A stretch of 64,000 bases of DNA from Blastocatellia bacterium (GTDB lineage: Bacteria; Acidobacteriota; Blastocatellia; Pyrinomonadales; Pyrinomonadaceae): contig PMSM01000007.1 of the NCBI GenBank assembly GCA_003168335.1, positions 176,910-240,909 of the forward strand, in the 5' to 3' direction. Below the pieces are notes generated by a model. The model was not told the origin of the DNA and did no database searches. It was given only the letters and a program-made list of their open reading frames with translations. This document shows, in pieces, positions 60,648 through 64,000 of this stretch. Both the position numbers and the translations under genes were made by a program. Position 1 is the stretch's first letter. Every line of letters starts with the position of its first letter.

Positions 60648-61724
60648 TCAGCACCTTGCCTCGAAGACCCGATTGAAGGGTGTTTGAGTAGCCCGGCGAA
60701 AATGCTTGAAGCCACCTGCCAAAACCTTTTCGCGAATAGCGTCTTCCGACGCGAGGGCCCCCAGTGCCGGCCCGTCCAGGGCGAGAGAGTTTGACGTGCA
60801 ACACAGAGTTGAAGCGGCGGCGAAGGTGCGGCCGATCGGGTTGAAGTTCTCCTCGACAGTATTCCCGGCCATTGGCTCAACGATCAAAGCACTGCCGCCT
60901 TTGGCGAGCACTGCGGCGGCCCGTCTGGCCGCTCCTACCGGATCGCCCATGTCGTGGAGGCAATCAAAGAAGCAAACCATTGTATAGTTCTCGCCCGGGA
61001 AATTGCGTGCCTCGGCGACCTCGAAGGTGACGCGGTCAGAAATGCCGGCTGCGGCGGCTGCCTCACGCGCATGTCGAATCGACTCTTCGTGATTATCAAA
61101 ACCCCAGAAGCGCGAGTTCGGAAAGGCGCGGGCCATGATAATTGTCGAAGCTCCATGGCCACAGCCAATGTCGGCAACGTTACCGCCCGTGTTCAGCTTT
61201 TCCTCAATCCCGGTGAGCGAGGGAATCCAGGTAGCAACCAGGTGCGCCGAATATCCGGGACGGAAAAACTTTTCCGTGCCGATGAACAGATCGGGATCGT
61301 GTTCGCCCCAGAGCATGCCGCCACCTTTGCGAAAATGATCCTCGATGCGCTCAACAGCGCTGGTCATGGCCTTGATCACAAAAAAGCCGCCGCCAACGTA
61401 GAAAGGGCTTTGCTCATCGGTCAAGGCAACCGCCTGTTCCGGAGTCAGGCTGTAGCGTCCGCTCTCAGGATCATATTCGACATAGCCGCCGGCCGCTTGA
61501 TTGATTAGCCACTCACGGACATAACGTTCGTTGGTGTTGGTGTGTTCGGCCAACTCGGCCGGCGTGACCGGTCCGGCGTCTGACAGCGCTTTGTATAAGC
61601 CGAGTTTCTGTCCGATGTAGACTAGTGCTGAGCTAAGCGACGCGCCAAAATCTCCGACGACTTTGCCCAGAAACGCGTTCATCTTGTCTTCGTTGATAGA
61701 CTGTGCCGGACCGGTGGCAGACAT
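60648..61724 (-). CDS. SAM-dependent methyltransferase with winged-helix N-terminus
   Basis: This 358-residue protein has an N-terminal dimerisation/winged-helix domain (about 30-100: LVYIGQKLGLYKALSDAGPV, TNTNERYVREWLINQAAGGY). The Rossmann methyltransferase motif I is VADIGCGHGASTIIMARAFP (about 184-203), with D-loop WGFDNHEESIRHARE and VCFFDCLHDMGDPV. It resembles O-methyltransferase-like class I enzymes with the Pfam rRNA-methyltransferase-type N-terminal. The substrate is unknown. It is divergent from glpX. Confidence 0.82.
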   Translation of the reverse strand: MSATGPAQSINEDKMNAFLGKVVGDFGASLSSALVYIGQKLGLYKALSDAGPVTPAELAEHTNTNERYVREWLINQAAGGYVEYDPESGRYSLTPEQAVALTDEQSPFYVGGGFFVIKAMTSAVERIEDHFRKGGGMLWGEHDPDLFIGTEKFFRPGYSAHLVATWIPSLTGIEEKLNTGGNVADIGCGHGASTIIMARAFPNSRFWGFDNHEESIRHAREAAAAAGISDRVTFEVAEARNFPGENYTMVCFFDCLHDMGDPVGAARRAAAVLAKGGSALIVEPMAGNTVEENFNPIGRTFAAASTLCCTSNSLALDGPALGALASEDAIREKVLAGGFKHFRRATQTPFNRVFEARC

Positions 61725-62109
61725 AGTTTAGGCCTCCTTAATAAACTGCTTTCGGATTTAGTTGGTGGGGGAACGTGGCGAGAGTTTTACGCCAATCGGG
61801 ATGGCAAGTCAACGCTTTTCCGAGTGGTGTCGTTCAGATTCCGATCTCTCATTACTGCCTGGCTTCGGCCGATGACCAGACTGTCTTTCCCAACCGGAAA
61901 CCGTTCAACCCTTTTCGGCTCTCGCTCTCCTGTAAGATCATCGGGCTTTGATGAGATCACCCTTTGGTTTGAAAATGAACCTGTCGGCGCCGCATCGATT
62001 GGTTTTCAGCCGCTCAATGTTTCTGTTATTATGGCGGCGCTTTCTTCATTCTCAGACATTTTAGTCGCAGTTTGAGCGCACGACAGTGCCTGCGCACAGG
62101 AGACAAACG
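61725..62109. other. 385-bp divergent promoter region
   Basis: No gene is supported. It should hold the promoters of the methyltransferase (minus) and glpX (plus). Nothing else stands out. Confidence 0.4.
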
Positions 62110-63159
62110 ATGGCGCCAGAGTTAAGGACAGAGCGCGAGCTGTCATTGGATTTTTTGCGGGTAACGGAAGCAGCCGCCATCGCCGCGGCGCGCACGATGG
62201 GCCAGGGTGATCGGAAGTATTCCGATCAAGTTGCCGTCGAGTCCATGCGCGAGGTGATGGACACGGTGCCGATGCGCGGCCGGATCGTGATTGGCGAAGG
62301 CGAACGCGACGAGGCGCCGATGCTTTTCATCGGTGAAGAAGTGGGCGGCGGATTTGGCGTCGGTGAAGAGATGGCTGCGTCCTGTCCCGAAGTCGACATC
62401 GCTGTCGATCCGCTGGAAGGCACGAATCTGTGTGCGCTGGGCGCGAACAACGCGATTGCGGTCCTGGCCGCGGCCGAGCGCGGCGGGTTGTTGCACGCCC
62501 CCGACATCTACATGGACAAGATCGTCGTGGGGCCATCGTCACGTGGCGTGGTCGACATCGACGCGCCGGTGAAAGACAACTTGCGCAACATTGCGCGCCG
62601 TCTGGGTCGAGACATCGAAGACTTGACCGTGATCATTTTGGATCGCACGAGACATAAGAAAATAATTGCCGACGTGCGCGCCGCGGGTGCGCGCATCCGC
62701 CTGATTTCAGACGGCGACCTTTCCGCTGGAATCTCAGCCGCAGTGGCGGGCACGAACATTCACGCCTGCATCGGCATCGGGGGCGCGCCCGAAGGCGTGC
62801 TGACCGCGGCGGCAATCAAATGTCTGAACGGCGAGATTCAGGCACGCCTGGTTTTTGATCCCGAAAGACTTGGAGTGGACAAAGATAAAGTGCCACCGGC
62901 AGATCAGGTGATCGAGCGTTTGAAGTCGATGGGCATCACCGATCCGAACAAGACCTACGATACGGACGATCTCGCGCCCGGCAAGAAGATCATTTTCGCG
63001 GCCACTGGTGTTACTGACGGAACGCTGATGCGTGGGGTGCGCTTTTTTGGCTCAGGCAAGCGCACGCATTCGCTGGTCATGACCAGTGAGTCGAAACATA
63101 TTCGCTTTGTCGACACGATGCACATCGAAGGCGGACCGGACACAGTGATCAGGTTCTAG
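62110..63159 (+). CDS. glpX: Class II fructose-1,6-bisphosphatase (GlpX)
   Basis: ATG 62110 (349 residues) follows CAGGAG. Class II FBPase motifs: [40 protein letters not shown] (metal-binding D-P-x-E-G-T) and [19 protein letters not shown]. It dephosphorylates fructose 1,6-bisphosphate in gluconeogenesis. Together with ppdK this points to active gluconeogenic carbon flow. A 14-bp stem-loop follows downstream. Confidence 0.93.
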   Translation: MAPELRTERELSLDFLRVTEAAAIAAARTMGQGDRKYSDQVAVESMREVMDTVPMRGRIVIGEGERDEAPMLFIGEEVGGGFGVGEEMAASCPEVDIAVDPLEGTNLCALGANNAIAVLAAAERGGLLHAPDIYMDKIVVGPSSRGVVDIDAPVKDNLRNIARRLGRDIEDLTVIILDRTRHKKIIADVRAAGARIRLISDGDLSAGISAAVAGTNIHACIGIGGAPEGVLTAAAIKCLNGEIQARLVFDPERLGVDKDKVPPADQVIERLKSMGITDPNKTYDTDDLAPGKKIIFAATGVTDGTLMRGVRFFGSGKRTHSLVMTSESKHIRFVDTMHIEGGPDTVIRF

Positions 63160-63235
63160 CTCCGAAGTCAGAGGTCAGAAGTCAGCGATCAGAAGTGTCC
63201 TGATCGTTTCGTGGTTTTTGCCCCGCTCCGGAAAG

Positions 63236-63306
63236 AACGATCCACGAAATCACACTAAACCGCACGAACAAAGCGCTCTCCGCTTCGTGTATTTTCGTGG
63301 ATCGTT
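63236..63306. repeat. 14-bp inverted repeat downstream of glpX
   Basis: AACGATCCACGAAA (63236-63249) and TTTCGTGGATCGTT (63293-63306) are perfect complements. The arms enclose 43 bases. The sequence resembles widespread intergenic repeat families; it may also end the glpX transcript. Confidence 0.55.
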
Positions 63307-63384
63307 TTACCTGGAGAGCAGCAATCTCTAAAAATGGGACACCACCCACCGGTCAGGTGGGTTGACCGACTTCCTGGATTTCAA

Positions 63385-63933
63385 ATGAGCGCGGCTGTCG
63401 TCGAACGCGAATCGTTAATTGAGCAGGCGACCCGCGCCAATCGCAGGGCGATTGCGGTTTGGGCCGGTACCAGCACGATCGCGCTAGCCATCGTGGGCCT
63501 GATCATCGGCGCTCCTTTAGCTCAAGCTCACGGTCATCCTGAATTTGCCGCGGCAATTTACAAGGCCTTCAGCTTTGTCTGTCATCAGATTCCTGAACGT
63601 TCATTTCATCTTGCCGGACATCAATTCGGCGTCTGTTCGCGCTGCACCGGGTTGTATGCGGGATTTGCAGCTGCCGCTTTGATGTATCCACTTGCGCGTT
63701 CATTGAAACGCACTGACACACCCTCACGCCTCTGGTTAATTCTCGCGACCCTGCCGCTGGCAATTGACTTCGCGCTGGGCTATTTCTCGATCTGGCAGAA
63801 CACCCATCTCTCCCGCTTCTTAACCGGAGCCCTGCTGAGTTCGGTGGCGGTCTTTTACATCATGCCTGGCTTGATCGAATTAAGTTCCGCGATTGGGCGC
63901 CGGCTTGGCCGCCATCCTGAAATCCAAGATTGA
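63385..63933 (+). CDS. DUF2085 membrane protein
   Basis: ATG 63385 (182 residues). Four hydrophobic helices and the DUF2085 signature FVCHQIPERSFHLAGHQFGV followed by CSRCTGLYAGFAAAALM, with conserved Cys/His. The function of the family is unknown. It is the last gene of the window. Confidence 0.85.
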   Translation: MSAAVVERESLIEQATRANRRAIAVWAGTSTIALAIVGLIIGAPLAQAHGHPEFAAAIYKAFSFVCHQIPERSFHLAGHQFGVCSRCTGLYAGFAAAALMYPLARSLKRTDTPSRLWLILATLPLAIDFALGYFSIWQNTHLSRFLTGALLSSVAVFYIMPGLIELSSAIGRRLGRHPEIQD

Positions 63934-64000
63934 CTGGCGTTCGGCGGTGGCCTGATTTCACGGCGGACGTGATGGAGTCAGTACCGGGAGCGGTAGCGAC

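Noticed and set aside
61824..62075. 83-codon frame upstream of glpX
   Set aside because: No ribosome site or recognisable content; lies in a divergent promoter region.

Overview
The window is bacterial chromosome. Its style fits an Acidobacteriota genome (Blastocatellia-like): a large YD-repeat protein, TPR regulators, a Mec/CysO-type sulfur cluster, many palindromic intergenic repeats and frequent DUF toxin-antitoxin pairs. This is inferred from gene content only; no rRNA or other clear phylogenetic marker is present.

Positions 1-615 and 40550-64000 are host backbone. Between them lies one 39.9-kb Tn7-like transposon (616-40549). It has matching terminal sequences, a 5-bp target duplication (CACAA at 611-615 and 40550-40554) and clustered terminal repeats. 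It sits just downstream of a tRNA-Gln(CUG) gene (513-586). Removing it and one CACAA copy rejoins a 9-bp hairpin stem (603-611 with 40562-40570), so the element split the tRNA terminator. Its transposition operon (minus strand) encodes a fused TnsA-TnsB transposase, TnsC and two TniQ/TnsD-family proteins. No cas genes or CRISPR array were seen. A 1.8-kb insertion with a 9-bp target duplication (744-2547) is nested between the tRNA-proximal end and tniQ.

The cargo (about 10.4-40.2 kb) holds: an XRE/ImmA pair; secreted proteins (DUF3761, a phosphodiester glycosidase-like protein, a VWD protein, a carboxypeptidase-regulatory-like protein); a three-gene GHKL ATPase/STAS-like/membrane module; remnants of a second Tn7-like element; a 1.9-kb-codon RHS protein with a possible immunity gene; a compact hsdS-ptuA-ptuB-hsdM operon (type I methyltransferase interleaved with a Septu-like ATPase/HNH pair, no hsdR in the window); a divergent secreted-peptide/TPR-Fis regulator pair; a 55-aa protein overlapping a deoxyribosyltransferase/TIR-like protein; and a toxin-44-like fragment at the far end.

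The right backbone carries an Nramp-type transporter, an amidohydrolase, pyruvate phosphate dikinase, TA-like pairs, a reverse transcriptase whose YVDD tyrosine codon is TAG, and a co-oriented cysteine cluster (cysM-like synthase, PLP enzyme, JAMM protease, and a MoaD-MoeB-rhodanese fusion). Next come phenylalanine hydroxylase, CCA-adding enzyme, a GxxExxY gene inside inverted repeats, acyl-CoA dehydrogenase, a response regulator, a methyltransferase, class II fructose-bisphosphatase (glpX) and a DUF2085 membrane protein.

Two backbone genes appear to be controlled by classical leader-peptide attenuation. phhA has a promoter, a Tyr-rich 33-codon leader and a strong terminator. The cysteine synthase has a promoter, a Cys-containing 35-codon leader and a terminator ending just before its start codon.
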